A stretch of DNA of 64,000 nt from Marasmitruncus massiliensis (GCF_900186535.1 NZ_FYDE01000005.1:1650895-1714894), one strand, 5' to 3'. Shown: positions 52,824 to 62,327, counted from the first letter of the stretch. The notes: a model not told the origin generated them from the sequence alone. Numbers and translations: made by a program.

Positions 52824-53829
52824 TGGTTTGCAGCTATTGTTGAAATGGATAGTTTTTCGTTGCAAATTTTTGCTGGCAGTGACAAGCGGAAGCATCTTGT
52901 TTGTTATTCTGTCGCTATTGTCGCATGTAGATGCTCGTCCATCCGTATATGGAGCTGGTTTGTGTCTGTTTGTAACATTGATTTGGAGTATTTATGATTT
53001 TATAAAATTCACACATAAGAGCAGTCAGCTTGCCCGCATGCTTCATTATTCTCAAACTGCACTTGAGCCGCTTCCTGACCCCTTTGACTTTATCGAAGAG
53101 CAGTACCAGCAGTTGATCATGGAATTATATCATGACCTGACGGCCAAAATTTCAGAAGAAGAAAAGATCAAAAGCGACCGGGAAGATTACTATACCCTTT
53201 GGGTACATCAAATAAAGACTCCTATTTCAGCACTGCGGCTTCTCCTGCACTCGGATGACCTGCAAAAAAATGCTTTTGCTATGGAGCAGGAACTGTTTAA
53301 AATTGAGCAATATGCAGAAATGGTGCTCCAGTATCTGCGGCTGGAGAGCCTGTCCTGCGACCTTCTTTTGCAGGAATATTCCCTGTACACACTGGTAAAG
53401 CAAGCTGTGAAGAAATATGCCGGTGCCTTTATCAGCAGGGGTTTGTCTTTGAATCTGGCGGAATTCGGCTTTTTTGTTATTACCGACGAAAAATGGCTGT
53501 GCTTCGTGCTGGAGCAGCTCCTGTCCAACAGCGTAAAATATACCTTTAAGGGAGGCGTGAATATTTGCATGGATCCTGAAAGTGACCGCACGCTGCTCAT
53601 CACGGATACGGGTATAGGCATCAGGGAGGAAGATCTTCCGCGCGTTTTCGACCGCGGCTTCACCGGTTATAATGGCCGTATGGACAGGGTATCCACGGGA
53701 ATCGGACTTTACCTGTGCAAGCGCGTGACGGACCGTCTGGGTATCACGCTCCACATTTCCTCCAAATGCAACAAGGGCACCCAGTACCGCATTTATTTTC
53801 CACCCACACCCGGCGCCTTACAAAAATGA
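52810..53829 (+). CDS. BceS-like intramembrane-sensing histidine kinase
   Basis: A 339-residue kinase. Two N-terminal helices are joined by a very short external loop, the hallmark of intramembrane-sensing kinases. The phospho-accepting His is in LWVHQIKTPISAL, the N box is EQLLSNSVKYT, and ITDTGIGI and STGIGLYLC are the G boxes. ATG 52810 has GGAGG six bases upstream and overlaps the regulator by 14 bases. Such kinases lack their own ligand-binding domain and sense through the BceAB transporter encoded next. Confidence 0.92.
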   Translation: MSKHNGLQLLLKWIVFRCKFLLAVTSGSILFVILSLLSHVDARPSVYGAGLCLFVTLIWSIYDFIKFTHKSSQLARMLHYSQTALEPLPDPFDFIEEQYQQLIMELYHDLTAKISEEEKIKSDREDYYTLWVHQIKTPISALRLLLHSDDLQKNAFAMEQELFKIEQYAEMVLQYLRLESLSCDLLLQEYSLYTLVKQAVKKYAGAFISRGLSLNLAEFGFFVITDEKWLCFVLEQLLSNSVKYTFKGGVNICMDPESDRTLLITDTGIGIREEDLPRVFDRGFTGYNGRMDRVSTGIGLYLCKRVTDRLGITLHISSKCNKGTQYRIYFPPTPGALQK

Positions 53830-53922
53830 AAGGTTCAGCCTCTGATTGTAAGCCAAAGTTAAGGCAGAAATTCCTATGCTTTGCTATACTTAAAACCAGA
53901 ACGGCAAAGGAGGAATTTGCAC

Positions 53923-54690
53923 TTGACGCTTCTTGAAGTAAAAAATTTAAAAAAAGTATACGCGACTCGGTTTGCCGGGAACACTGTGCAAGCGCTGGAA
54001 AATGTGAGCTTTTCGGTAGAAAACGGAGAATATGTAGCCATCATGGGCGAATCCGGCTCGGGAAAAACAACTTTGCTTAATCTCCTTGCTTCTCTGGATA
54101 AGCCAACCAGCGGGGAAATTTATCTTGAGGGAAAGGCCTTTTCAACGATTAAACCTAAGGCACTCTGCGCTTTTCGCCGGGATAATCTGGGCTTTGTTTT
54201 TCAAGACTTCAATTTGCTGGACAGTTTTTCGTTGCAGGATAACATTGTGCTGCCGCTGGTGCTGCAAGGTGCCCATTATAACGAGATGCTCCAACGGCTG
54301 AGCGGATTAGCTGAACAGCTGGGCATTGCGGAAATTTTGCAGAAATATCCCTATGAGGTATCCGGGGGACAAAAACAGCGAGCGGCAGCAGCGCGGGCCC
54401 TGATTACCAGTCCGAAACTGGTTTTAGCAGATGAACCAACAGGTGCGCTTGATTCTAAAGCCGCGTCGCAGCTGCTGAATCTGTTTTCCGATATCAACCG
54501 ACAGGGCCAGACCATCGTGATGGTTACACACAGCGTGCAGGCTGCCAGCCATGCCAAACGTGTGCTTTTTATTAAGCACGGCAGCCTCTTCAACCAAATC
54601 TATCGGGGCGAAAAGTCATATGATGCAATGTTCCGCATGATTTCCGATACGTTGTCCATCCTGCAGGCGGGAGGCGGCAGTCATGCATAA
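53923..54690 (+). CDS. BceA-like ABC transporter ATP-binding protein
   Basis: A 255-residue MacB/BceA-type ATPase. Walker A is GESGSGKTT, the signature VSGGQKQR, Walker B LVLADEPTGALDS. Start at TTG 53923, nine bases after AAAGGAGG; another TTG at 53917 is too close. Overlaps the permease gene by eight bases. Confidence 0.94.
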   Translation: MTLLEVKNLKKVYATRFAGNTVQALENVSFSVENGEYVAIMGESGSGKTTLLNLLASLDKPTSGEIYLEGKAFSTIKPKALCAFRRDNLGFVFQDFNLLDSFSLQDNIVLPLVLQGAHYNEMLQRLSGLAEQLGIAEILQKYPYEVSGGQKQRAAAARALITSPKLVLADEPTGALDSKAASQLLNLFSDINRQGQTIVMVTHSVQAASHAKRVLFIKHGSLFNQIYRGEKSYDAMFRMISDTLSILQAGGGSHA

Positions 54691-56653
54691 AGCCTGTATT
54701 CTTCCGCGGCTGGCGTTTAACAGCATTAAAAAAAGTGCGCCTTCTTATCTTCCGTACATTTTTGCAACATCGTTTGCCGTATCGGTATTTTTCATTTTCA
54801 GTTCGATTGTCAGCAATCCGATGATTCAGAATATGCCGCATGCGGGCTATCTTTCGATGCTGATGCAGATTGGCAAGGTGCTTTTGGGATTGGTCCTGAT
54901 TCCCTTCTGTTTTTACACAAATAGCTTTTTGATGAAGCGGCGCAGAAGGGAAATCGGCCTTTACAGCCTTTTGGGGCTTGAAAAGTGCCACATCGGTTTT
55001 ATTATCGCTGCGGAAACGGTGATGGTATATCTTGCGTCCGTTATTCTTGGAATTGTGACTGCGCTGGTTTTTTCGCGGCTTATTTTTTTGCTGCTGCTCA
55101 ACATTACCAAGCTCCCGATAGATGTCCGGTTTACAGCCGATCCTTCCTGCTATATCGGGACTGCCGCCTTTTTCGGAAGCGTTTTTCTGCTCAATCTGTT
55201 GATTAATTTGATTCAGATCTCGAAAACCAATCCAGTCGAGTTGTTTCGAAGCGCGCGGCATGGCGAAAAGCAGCCAAAACGCTTATGGCCTTCCGCTTTG
55301 CTGGGCGCAGCCGCTCTGGGCGGCGGCTATTATCTCGCGGTCAATTTTAAACTGGACAGCTATTTTCTGCTGACGATTTTCGGGGCCATTCTGCTGGTTT
55401 TGATCGGCACCTACTGCCTGTTTGCTTCGGGGATGATTGCTTTGCTGCGCCTGCTCAAAAAGAACCGTAATTTTTACTATAATAAGAAAAATTTTGTTAC
55501 GGTATCTGGGATGCTCTACCGGATGCGCAAAAATGCCGCGAGCCTGTCCAACATATGCATATTCAGCACAATGGTCATCATAACACTGGTGTGCACGGTT
55601 TCTCTGTTTAAAGGGCTGGACAACATTGCGGATTATAGCTATCCCTTCGATGTGGACATCCGCTTTGTCAATGGGCAGTTCACCCAAAGGGAGGCGCTGC
55701 AGGAAGAAATTCTGGCACAGGCACAAACTCAAAATGTTGCTGTTTCCGATCTGATCGGGTTTGAATATATGAGCATGCGCCTTACAAATCGCGGCGACGC
55801 TTTTGTACCGGCGGAGGACACAGATGGTTACGGCCACAGCTATACTGTTCGCGTTTTAAGGCTGTCCGACTATAACCGGATTGAAAATGTACAGGAGTCC
55901 CTGGACGATGGCGAGCTTCTGTTTTTCAGCACCGGCGCGAACTCAGGCTATCAGGAGCTTTCGCTTGCGGGAAAAACCTACAAGGTCAAGAAAGAGCTGG
56001 AATCCCTGTGCTTTGAAACAAAAGAGCCAAAAGCTCCAATGGAAAGCTACTATTTGGTGGTGCCAGATGAAAAAGAGCAGGCGTATCTTTATGATACGAT
56101 GAATCGCACGGAAGACCAGTGGGTTTACACCGTCCGCTTTAACCTGAGCGGAAAGCAGGAAAACCAGGAACAATTTCTTGCAAATATCAGTCAGGGAACG
56201 GCGCAGATGCCGGGCTTTAGCTGGTTTGACAGCCGCATTGAAGGCGAGCAAGAGGATGCGGCAATTCTGGGCGGGCTGCTCTTTCTCGGGATTTTTTTCG
56301 GGATTATTTTTATGGTATGCCTGATTATGATCATGTACTATAAGCAACTGTCAGAAGGTTTTGAAGACAAAACCAATTTCGATGTCATGCAGCAGGTGGG
56401 AATGAGCCAGCCTGAGGTAAAGTCGGCGATACGCAGGCAAATATTAACAGTCTTTTTCCTGCCGCTATTGATGGCGCTGCTGCATACTGTTATCGCCATA
56501 GGGCCGATAGAAACGCTGCTGAACACACTGAACCTGTTTAACCGCAGGTTGGTTATATTCAGCGCGGTTGGCGTCTCTGCTATGTTTGCCGCTGTTTATA
56601 GCTTAAGCTATCATATGACAGCGAAAGCCTATTATCGGATTGTTCACCGCTGA
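54683..56653 (+). CDS. BceB-like ABC transporter permease
   Basis: A 656-residue FtsX-type permease. The first four helices include FLMKRRRREIGLYSLLGLEK, the typical cytoplasmic loop, and a large extracellular domain (about residues 310-510) lies before the last three helices. This layout is that of BceB/VraG proteins, which free lipid-II-cycle targets from peptide antibiotics such as bacitracin, nisin-like lantibiotics or actagardine. With the ATPase and the two-component genes it makes a complete module. No bacteriocin gene is seen nearby. Confidence 0.92.
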   Translation: MHKACILPRLAFNSIKKSAPSYLPYIFATSFAVSVFFIFSSIVSNPMIQNMPHAGYLSMLMQIGKVLLGLVLIPFCFYTNSFLMKRRRREIGLYSLLGLEKCHIGFIIAAETVMVYLASVILGIVTALVFSRLIFLLLLNITKLPIDVRFTADPSCYIGTAAFFGSVFLLNLLINLIQISKTNPVELFRSARHGEKQPKRLWPSALLGAAALGGGYYLAVNFKLDSYFLLTIFGAILLVLIGTYCLFASGMIALLRLLKKNRNFYYNKKNFVTVSGMLYRMRKNAASLSNICIFSTMVIITLVCTVSLFKGLDNIADYSYPFDVDIRFVNGQFTQREALQEEILAQAQTQNVAVSDLIGFEYMSMRLTNRGDAFVPAEDTDGYGHSYTVRVLRLSDYNRIENVQESLDDGELLFFSTGANSGYQELSLAGKTYKVKKELESLCFETKEPKAPMESYYLVVPDEKEQAYLYDTMNRTEDQWVYTVRFNLSGKQENQEQFLANISQGTAQMPGFSWFDSRIEGEQEDAAILGGLLFLGIFFGIIFMVCLIMIMYYKQLSEGFEDKTNFDVMQQVGMSQPEVKSAIRRQILTVFFLPLLMALLHTVIAIGPIETLLNTLNLFNRRLVIFSAVGVSAMFAAVYSLSYHMTAKAYYRIVHR

Positions 56654-56854
56654 TTGAAGAGCCTTGGATAAGACATGTTCAATGTCAAAAATGCACCCGT
56701 ATGCTGCGGTACTGGCTTTATAGTAACAGACAGGTTCAGGGGTATTGCCCCCAATTATTAGACAGTACGATATGCTGGACTTGCCGATGGTTCCATTGCC
56801 AGAAACACAAGGATCAATGAGTATGGGTCAAAAGAGCGTGAGAAAAACGAACTG

Positions 56855-56890
56855 AAAACCCTCTGCAAGTATTTGCTTGCAGAGGGTTTT
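56855..56890. terminator. Bidirectional terminator between convergent genes
   Basis: AAAACCCTCTGCAAG (56855-56869) pairs with CTTGCAGAGGGTTTT (56876-56890). It lies 20 bases beyond the stop of the minus-strand AraC gene. The rest of the gap from 56654 shows no gene. Confidence 0.85.
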
Positions 56891-56912
56891 GCAGGGAATG
56901 CGGTCTTTTACG

Positions 56913-57767
56913 TTACCGAAAATCATTTAAATGGACATCTTTTTTGTACTGTTTTGGTGTCACACCATATTTTTCCTTGAAAACGCTAATAAAATGAGAA
57001 ATATTTTCATATCCCAGATCGAAAGCCGTATCTGTAACACTTTCATGCATAATGATCTTTTTGGCTTTCTCCATTTTAATATTTGTAAGGTATTCTTTCG
57101 GACTGATGCCGGTAATTTTTTTAAAGTATTGGCAGAAGTTTGCCTCCGACATGTTCATCTCCTGCGAAATTTGTTTAATGCTAATTGCCGTCATGCATTC
57201 ATCGTTCATATATTTGATTGCCTTGTTGACTGGATTGTCAGGTTCGGAGTTTACTAACTGGTGTACGCCCTTTATTTTCAAAAGATTATAAACAAGTTCC
57301 TGAGCGTATAAATCCAAAATATATTTTATATCCTTGTCTTTAGTAATAAGTAACGCGTTTATTTTATTAAGAATATCCTTAAATTCGACATTTTCCTGTG
57401 AGCATAAAATCTGATTTTTGACCAGTAAATCATAATCGATATCATAATTAATGCTCACATTTTCACTGACTTGTTTGATTAGCGAGTCATTGAGTTCGAA
57501 AACGAGTGCTTTTGTAGGCTTATCTATTGTCATATGAATATTCGAATTAGGAGGAATCAATAAAAACTGATGGGTGTCATAATGAAATGAATCTGATTGA
57601 TTGGCTAATATTTGTTTTTCACCTTCAAGAATTGTGCATAGTCTTGTATATTCATAAGATTTATAAGAATCGGAATATTTTTGGGGGAAATCGTAATACA
57701 GTATCCTTAAATAATTTGTCTCCATTCTGTCGGATAACTCAAGCTCTCTGTTGAAATTATGCAACAT
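56913..57767 (-). CDS. AraC-family regulator
   Basis: A 284-residue regulator with an N-terminal ligand-binding domain of cupin type (HQFLLIPPNSNIHMTI) and a C-terminal double HTH (IKQISQEMNMSEANFCQYFKKITGISP and DTAFDLGYENISHFISVFKEKYGVTP). ATG 57767 is five bases after AGGGGTG, and the longer frame has no ribosome site. It reads as more A/T-rich than its left neighbours. It faces the aldehyde dehydrogenase gene across a 340-base region and probably controls it. Confidence 0.92.
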   Translation of the reverse strand: MLHNFNRELELSDRMETNYLRILYYDFPQKYSDSYKSYEYTRLCTILEGEKQILANQSDSFHYDTHQFLLIPPNSNIHMTIDKPTKALVFELNDSLIKQVSENVSINYDIDYDLLVKNQILCSQENVEFKDILNKINALLITKDKDIKYILDLYAQELVYNLLKIKGVHQLVNSEPDNPVNKAIKYMNDECMTAISIKQISQEMNMSEANFCQYFKKITGISPKEYLTNIKMEKAKKIIMHESVTDTAFDLGYENISHFISVFKEKYGVTPKQYKKDVHLNDFR

Positions 57768-57932
57768 AAAGACACCCCTGAAACGAATATAGCACGAATT
57801 TATATATATTACAATCGAGTTCATTGAAAAAGTTGATAGTTTTTTTAATTATTGGTTAGAATTTTTGTTATATTTAGTATATGGTTATTGTAAAGAAAGT
57901 CCATCTGTATAAAATCAATAAAAAATAAGATC

Positions 57933-57951
57933 AATTTTGTCGTACAAAATT
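57933..57951. promoter_or_regulatory. Palindrome fitting a FadR/GntR-type operator
   Basis: AATTTTGT-CGT-ACAAAATT has 8-base arms around three bases. Its core TTGTCGTACAA fits the FadR-subfamily consensus TNGTNNNACNA. It lies 155 bases before the aldehyde dehydrogenase ATG in the divergent region 57768-58106, which otherwise holds no gene. A GntR/FCD gene is present at 63.1 kb, but binding by it is only a guess. Confidence 0.4.
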
Positions 57952-58106
57952 TGCATAGTTCTCTATTTTTTATTTTTCAAAAGGAGATGATACTTTTCTG
58001 TTTTTTAGACCATTAGGACGGAGGAGGCGAATAAAAAGCAAATCTAACAGCATCGAGAAGTCTTTCAACAGCCGGTATTTTAATATTTTATAAAGGAGGA
58101 ACAATT

Positions 58107-59582
58107 ATGGCAAACATCATTGATGAGAACTACAAACTATTTATTGATGGTAAATGGGTGGACGGCAAGGATGGTAAAACGTTTAAAGCTTATAACCCGT
58201 CAAACGGGGAGCTGTTAGCTACCTGTGTTGACGCAGGAAAAGAGGATGTAGATCTTGCTGTTAAAGCCTCATGGAAAGCCTTCGAGAGCTGGAAAAATGT
58301 CAGCCCCAAGGATCGTTCCCTCATGCTGTTGAAAATTGCGGACCTTATCGATGAGAATACGGATAAACTGGCCATGGTGGAAACACTTGATAACGGCAAG
58401 CCGATTCGTGAAACCATGGCAATTGATGTTCCTCTTAGCTCCGACCATTTCCGCTATTTCGCAGGTGCCATCAGGGCAGACGAAGGGGAAGCGGTTATGA
58501 TTGATAAAGACACCTTGAGTATCATTTTAAGAGAGCCTTTGGGTGTTGTAGGTCAAATCGTACCATGGAACTTTCCGCTTCTAATGGCCGCATGGAAACT
58601 CGCTCCTGCTTTGGCAGCCGGAAACTGCATCGTTTTCAAACCTTCGTCCACAACATCCCTGAGTGTCCTTGAACTTGTTAAACTGATGAGTCAGGTTTTA
58701 CCTGCGGGAGTTGTGAATATTATTACCGGCAGAGGATCTGTTTCAGGCAACTATATGCTGGAGCATGATGGGTTTAGAAAACTTGCTTTCACCGGTTCAA
58801 CAGATATCGGCTATACGGTTGCTGAAGCGGCGGCAAAGAAGATCATTCCGTCAACGCTTGAATTAGGAGGAAAATCAGCAAACATATATTTCCCGGATGC
58901 TCCGTGGGAAAAGGCAATCGAAGGTCTGCAAATGGGCATACTGTTCAATCAGGGACAGGTCTGCTGCGCAGGCTCAAGGGCGTTTGTACATGAGTCAATC
59001 TATGATCAATTCCTTGCTGAAGCGGTCAAAGCTTTCGAAAACGTTAAAGTGGGTCTGCCGTGGGAGAAAGACACCATTATGGGTTCGCAAGTCAACGAGG
59101 GCCAGTTGAAACAGATTTTGGAATATGTTGAAATCGGCAAAAATGAAGGTGCCAGAGTTGCTACAGGCGGCTATAGAATCACGGAAAATGGGCTGGATAA
59201 AGGCTGCTTCATGAAACCGACGATTTTGGCGGATGTTGATAACAAGATGAGGGTCGCGCAGGAAGAAATTTTTGGACCGGTAGTTTGCTTTATCAAGTTC
59301 AAGGATGAAGAGGAAGTCATTAACATGGCGAATGACAGTGAATACGGCCTTGGCGGAGCGGTATGGACTAAGGATATTAACCGTGCCTTCCGTGTTGCCA
59401 GAGGAGTAGAGACCGGCAGAATGTGGGTGAATAACTATAATAACCTGCCTGCTCATGCGCCTTTTGGAGGCTATAAGAAATCGGGTATCGGCCGCGAGAC
59501 ACATAAAGTCATTCTTGATCACTATACACAGATGAAGAACATCTATATTAGTCTCACTGAAAATAAATTCGGTCTTTATTGA
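58107..59582 (+). CDS. NAD(P)+-dependent aldehyde dehydrogenase
   Basis: A 491-residue ALDH-superfamily enzyme that oxidises an aldehyde to its acid. PWNFPLLMAAWKLAPALA is the substrate and cofactor region, FTGSTDIGYTV the NAD-binding loop, Glu252 in LELGG the general base, and Cys286 in NQGQVCCAGSR the nucleophile. AAAGGAGG precedes the ATG. It lies in front of the nfnA-nfnB pair with an intercistronic hairpin between. The aldehyde is unknown; glycolaldehyde, lactaldehyde, betaine aldehyde or aromatic aldehydes are all possible for this subfamily. Confidence 0.95.
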   Translation: MANIIDENYKLFIDGKWVDGKDGKTFKAYNPSNGELLATCVDAGKEDVDLAVKASWKAFESWKNVSPKDRSLMLLKIADLIDENTDKLAMVETLDNGKPIRETMAIDVPLSSDHFRYFAGAIRADEGEAVMIDKDTLSIILREPLGVVGQIVPWNFPLLMAAWKLAPALAAGNCIVFKPSSTTSLSVLELVKLMSQVLPAGVVNIITGRGSVSGNYMLEHDGFRKLAFTGSTDIGYTVAEAAAKKIIPSTLELGGKSANIYFPDAPWEKAIEGLQMGILFNQGQVCCAGSRAFVHESIYDQFLAEAVKAFENVKVGLPWEKDTIMGSQVNEGQLKQILEYVEIGKNEGARVATGGYRITENGLDKGCFMKPTILADVDNKMRVAQEEIFGPVVCFIKFKDEEEVINMANDSEYGLGGAVWTKDINRAFRVARGVETGRMWVNNYNNLPAHAPFGGYKKSGIGRETHKVILDHYTQMKNIYISLTENKFGLY

Positions 59583-59603
59583 TTCACTCGGTTGTCGCTA
59601 TTG

Positions 59604-59638
59604 GCCATGATGCAGGGCAACCTGCATCATGGCTTTCC
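59604..59638 (+). terminator. Terminator-like hairpin after the aldehyde dehydrogenase
   Basis: GCCATGATGCAGG (59604-59616) and CCTGCATCATGGC (59621-59633) form a perfect 13-base stem, then TTTCC. The following T run is short, so read-through into nfnA is likely. Confidence 0.65.
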
Positions 59639-59729
59639 TATATTCAATACCACGCGACATGAAATAGAGAGGGCGACCGGATCGAAAGTTTTTTATTGAC
59701 GGACTGAACGGAAAGAAGGGAATGACTTT

Positions 59730-60575
59730 ATGTACCAGATTATCAAGAAGGTGGTTTTAACTCCAAGCATAAAGCTGATGGAAGTTGATGCGCCTGATAT
59801 TGCTCGAAAAGTTGAGCCGGGGCAATTCATTATCCTTAGAATCCACGAAGGCGGTGAGAGAATACCACTGACGGTTGCCGATTTTGACCGGGAAAAAGGT
59901 ACAGTTACAATCATATTCCAGGAGATTGGCAAGACTACGCTGATGCTGGGAACCCTTGAAGAGGGAGAGTGCATCCTGGATTTTGTAGGGCCATTGGGCG
60001 TGCCGTCCAACTTTGAAGGCGTGAAGAAAGCCGCTGTGATCGGGGGCGGGCTTGGCACTGCAATTGCCTATCCGCAGGCTAAAAAGCTGCATGGGATGGG
60101 GGTAATGGTGGATACGATTGTCGGTTTCCGCAACAAGGATATGATTATTTTTGAAAAGGAAATCGCACAGGTGAGCGACAGACTCTTTGTAACGACCGAC
60201 GATGGGTCCAACGGCCGTAAAGGATTTGTATCGGATGTTTTGAGAATATTGATTGAAGATGGAAATAAATATGATTTGGTTGTCGCGATCGGCCCGCTGA
60301 TTATGATGAAGGTCGTCAGTAATCTTACCAGAGAGTACGGAATAAAAACCATTGTCAGTATGAATCCTGTTATGATAGATGGAACGGGAATGTGCGGCGG
60401 ATGCCGGGTCACGGTGGGCGGAAAAACAAAATTTGCTTGTGTAGACGGGCCCGATTTTGACGGGCATGAAGTGGATTTCGATGAGGCCATGAGACGACAG
60501 TCCATATATAAGAATGAGGAAAAGATTTCTCTTGAACAACATCTTTGCCGACTGGGAGGTGTGCTGAATGCCTAA
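59730..60575 (+). CDS. nfnA: NfnA-type ferredoxin-NADP+ oxidoreductase subunit
   Basis: A 281-residue flavoprotein of the dihydroorotate-dehydrogenase electron-transfer/NfnA family. The FAD domain is marked by RIPLTVADFD, the NAD domain by VIGGGLGTAIAYPQAK, and the C-terminal [2Fe-2S] site by GTGMCGGCRVTVGG then FACVDGPDFDGHEVDF; three Cys are visible there. With NfnB it couples ferredoxin, NADH and NADPH by electron bifurcation or transhydrogenation. Its 3' end overlaps nfnB by eight bases. It could instead be the small subunit of a sulfide dehydrogenase-like enzyme; the two types are not separable here. Confidence 0.85.
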   Translation: MYQIIKKVVLTPSIKLMEVDAPDIARKVEPGQFIILRIHEGGERIPLTVADFDREKGTVTIIFQEIGKTTLMLGTLEEGECILDFVGPLGVPSNFEGVKKAAVIGGGLGTAIAYPQAKKLHGMGVMVDTIVGFRNKDMIIFEKEIAQVSDRLFVTTDDGSNGRKGFVSDVLRILIEDGNKYDLVVAIGPLIMMKVVSNLTREYGIKTIVSMNPVMIDGTGMCGGCRVTVGGKTKFACVDGPDFDGHEVDFDEAMRRQSIYKNEEKISLEQHLCRLGGVLNA

Positions 60576-61968
60576 CATGTCTTTCAATAAAGCACCTATG
60601 CCCGAACAAGATCCACGGGAAAGAAGCCGGAATTTTTCCGAGGTGTCTATGGGATATACCGAAACTCTTGCAAAATCGGAGGCTTTAAGATGCCTTCAGT
60701 GCAAGGGCAGCCCCTGTATGCAGGGATGTCCGGTAAATGTCAGAATTCCGGAATTTATCAACCTTGTAGCCGAAGGAAGCTATGAAGAAGCCTATCAAGT
60801 AATCAGGGACACCAATAGTCTGCCTGCCATATGCGGAAGGGTATGCCCTCAGGAAACGCAATGCGAACAGTATTGCGTCCGGGGGAAAAAGGGCGAGCCG
60901 GTTGGCATTGGAAGACTTGAAAGATTTGTTGCGGACTGGCACATGGCTCATGTCCAAGACACGGTCGGTGCTGTAAAGAAATCCGGAAAGAAAGTTGCTG
61001 TAATCGGGTCCGGCCCTTCCGGACTGACCTGTGCCGGTGATCTTGCAAAAAAAGGCTACGATGTAACCGTATTTGAAGCGTTTCATGCTCCGGGCGGCGT
61101 TTTGATGTATGGTATTCCTGAGTTCAGGCTTCCAAAAGCACTGGTACTGAAAGAAATTGAAACCGTAAAACAGCTCGGGGTTCAGTTTGAAATGAATATG
61201 GTCGTAGGCAGAATCCATTCGCTGGATGAGTTGACAGAGGCTGGTTATGAAGCAATCTTTATTGGCACAGGTGCCGGCTTACCTTCGTTTATGGGCATTC
61301 CCGGTGAAAACCTGAATGGGGTTTATTCGGCAAATGAATTTTTAACCAGGGTAAATCTTATGAAGGCGTATCAATTTCCAGAGAGCGATACACCTATAAA
61401 AAGAGGGAAAAATGTTGCTGTTATCGGCGGGGGGAATGTTGCAATGGACTCTGCCAGATGTGCCAAGCGGCTTGGCGCCGATCATGTTTATATTATCTAC
61501 AGGCGCTCAGAAGTTGAACTCCCCGCAAGGCGTGAAGAAGTCCACCACGCAAAAGAGGAAGGAATCCAATTTAAATTGCTGACAAATCCGATTAGAATTC
61601 TCGGTACGGAAAAAGGCTGGGTCAATTGTATTGAATGTGTAAGCATGGAACTTGGTGAGCCTGATGTATCCGGCAGAAGAAGACCGATTGAAGTGAAAGG
61701 TTCGGAGCACTCTTTTGATGTCGACATTGTCATTATTGCCATTGGGACAAGTCCGAATCCCTTGATTAAGATGACTACACCGGGACTTAACACTCAAAAG
61801 TGGGGAGGAATTATCGTTAATGAAGAGACCGGAGCAACGAGCAGAGAAGGTGTATATGCCGGGGGAGACGCGGTTACAGGAGCCGCAACCGTGATTTTAG
61901 CGATGGGAGCAGGCAAAAAGGCTGCGACCGCAATTGATGAATTTATCAAAAATAAATCCGGCAGATAA
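60568..61968 (+). CDS. nfnB: NfnB-type (glutamate-synthase small-subunit-like) subunit
   Basis: A 466-residue protein. The N-terminal domain binds two [4Fe-4S] clusters through CLQCKGSPCMQGCPV and CGRVCPQETQCEQYC. The FAD site is VAVIGSGPSGLTCAGDLAKK and the NADPH site VAVIGGGNVAMDSARCAKR, with YRRSEVELPARREE binding the NADP phosphate. The C-terminal GVYAGGDAVTGAATVILAMGAGK completes the FAD fold. No large glutamate synthase subunit is near, and the partner upstream is NfnA-like, so NADPH/ferredoxin balancing is favoured over glutamate synthesis. Confidence 0.88.
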   Translation: MPNMSFNKAPMPEQDPRERSRNFSEVSMGYTETLAKSEALRCLQCKGSPCMQGCPVNVRIPEFINLVAEGSYEEAYQVIRDTNSLPAICGRVCPQETQCEQYCVRGKKGEPVGIGRLERFVADWHMAHVQDTVGAVKKSGKKVAVIGSGPSGLTCAGDLAKKGYDVTVFEAFHAPGGVLMYGIPEFRLPKALVLKEIETVKQLGVQFEMNMVVGRIHSLDELTEAGYEAIFIGTGAGLPSFMGIPGENLNGVYSANEFLTRVNLMKAYQFPESDTPIKRGKNVAVIGGGNVAMDSARCAKRLGADHVYIIYRRSEVELPARREEVHHAKEEGIQFKLLTNPIRILGTEKGWVNCIECVSMELGEPDVSGRRRPIEVKGSEHSFDVDIVIIAIGTSPNPLIKMTTPGLNTQKWGGIIVNEETGATSREGVYAGGDAVTGAATVILAMGAGKKAATAIDEFIKNKSGR

Positions 61969-62003
61969 CTGTACATCGTTTAGTTATTTGTAGTAAAATT
62001 CAC

Positions 62004-62052
62004 AAAAAAACCGTTTGAGCTCGCTGCATATGCGAGTTCAGGCGGTTTTTCG
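62004..62052 (+). terminator. Terminator of the nfnAB transcript
   Basis: AAAAACCG...TGAGCTCG pairs with GCGAGTTCA...CGGTTTTT (arms about 62004-62022 and 62032-62050, imperfect), followed by TCG. It lies 36 bases after the nfnB stop. Confidence 0.7.
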
Positions 62053-62135
62053 TTATCGCGTGACGTCGTCATTGGATGGATTCGCAGCATTATAAAGAAT
62101 ATTACAAAGGACGTATATATTACTGCGGAAAATAA

Positions 62136-62327
62136 GGGCACCATGAGAAACGGTATGCACCGGATTATATCACAAGAGAATTCCAAAGAGTGCTTAAAAA
62201 TGGCCATCTTCCCCAATTGAGGTTCCATGATCTTCGTCACAGTACGGCCAACATTTTATATGATAAAGTCTGAAGCTTAAAAGATATTCAAGAGTGGTTG
62301 GGACATGCAGATTTTTTTCATAGTTAA
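62136..62327 (+). pseudogene. Decayed phage/transposon tyrosine integrase, C-terminal part
   Basis: The frame encodes the end of a tyrosine recombinase: KRYAPDYITREFQRVL, then LRFHDLRHSTANILYDKV with the H-x-x-R box, a stop codon, then SLKDIQEWLGHADFF with the WLGH box, and a second stop before the expected catalytic Tyr segment. Upstream there is another stop. Only about 60 codons remain. It marks a former integrated element; the flanking hairpins are close on both sides. Confidence 0.8.

Noticed and set aside
60568-61968. Calling the flavoprotein the small subunit of glutamate synthase
   Set aside because: No large GltB subunit is present, and the upstream partner is of the NfnA type.
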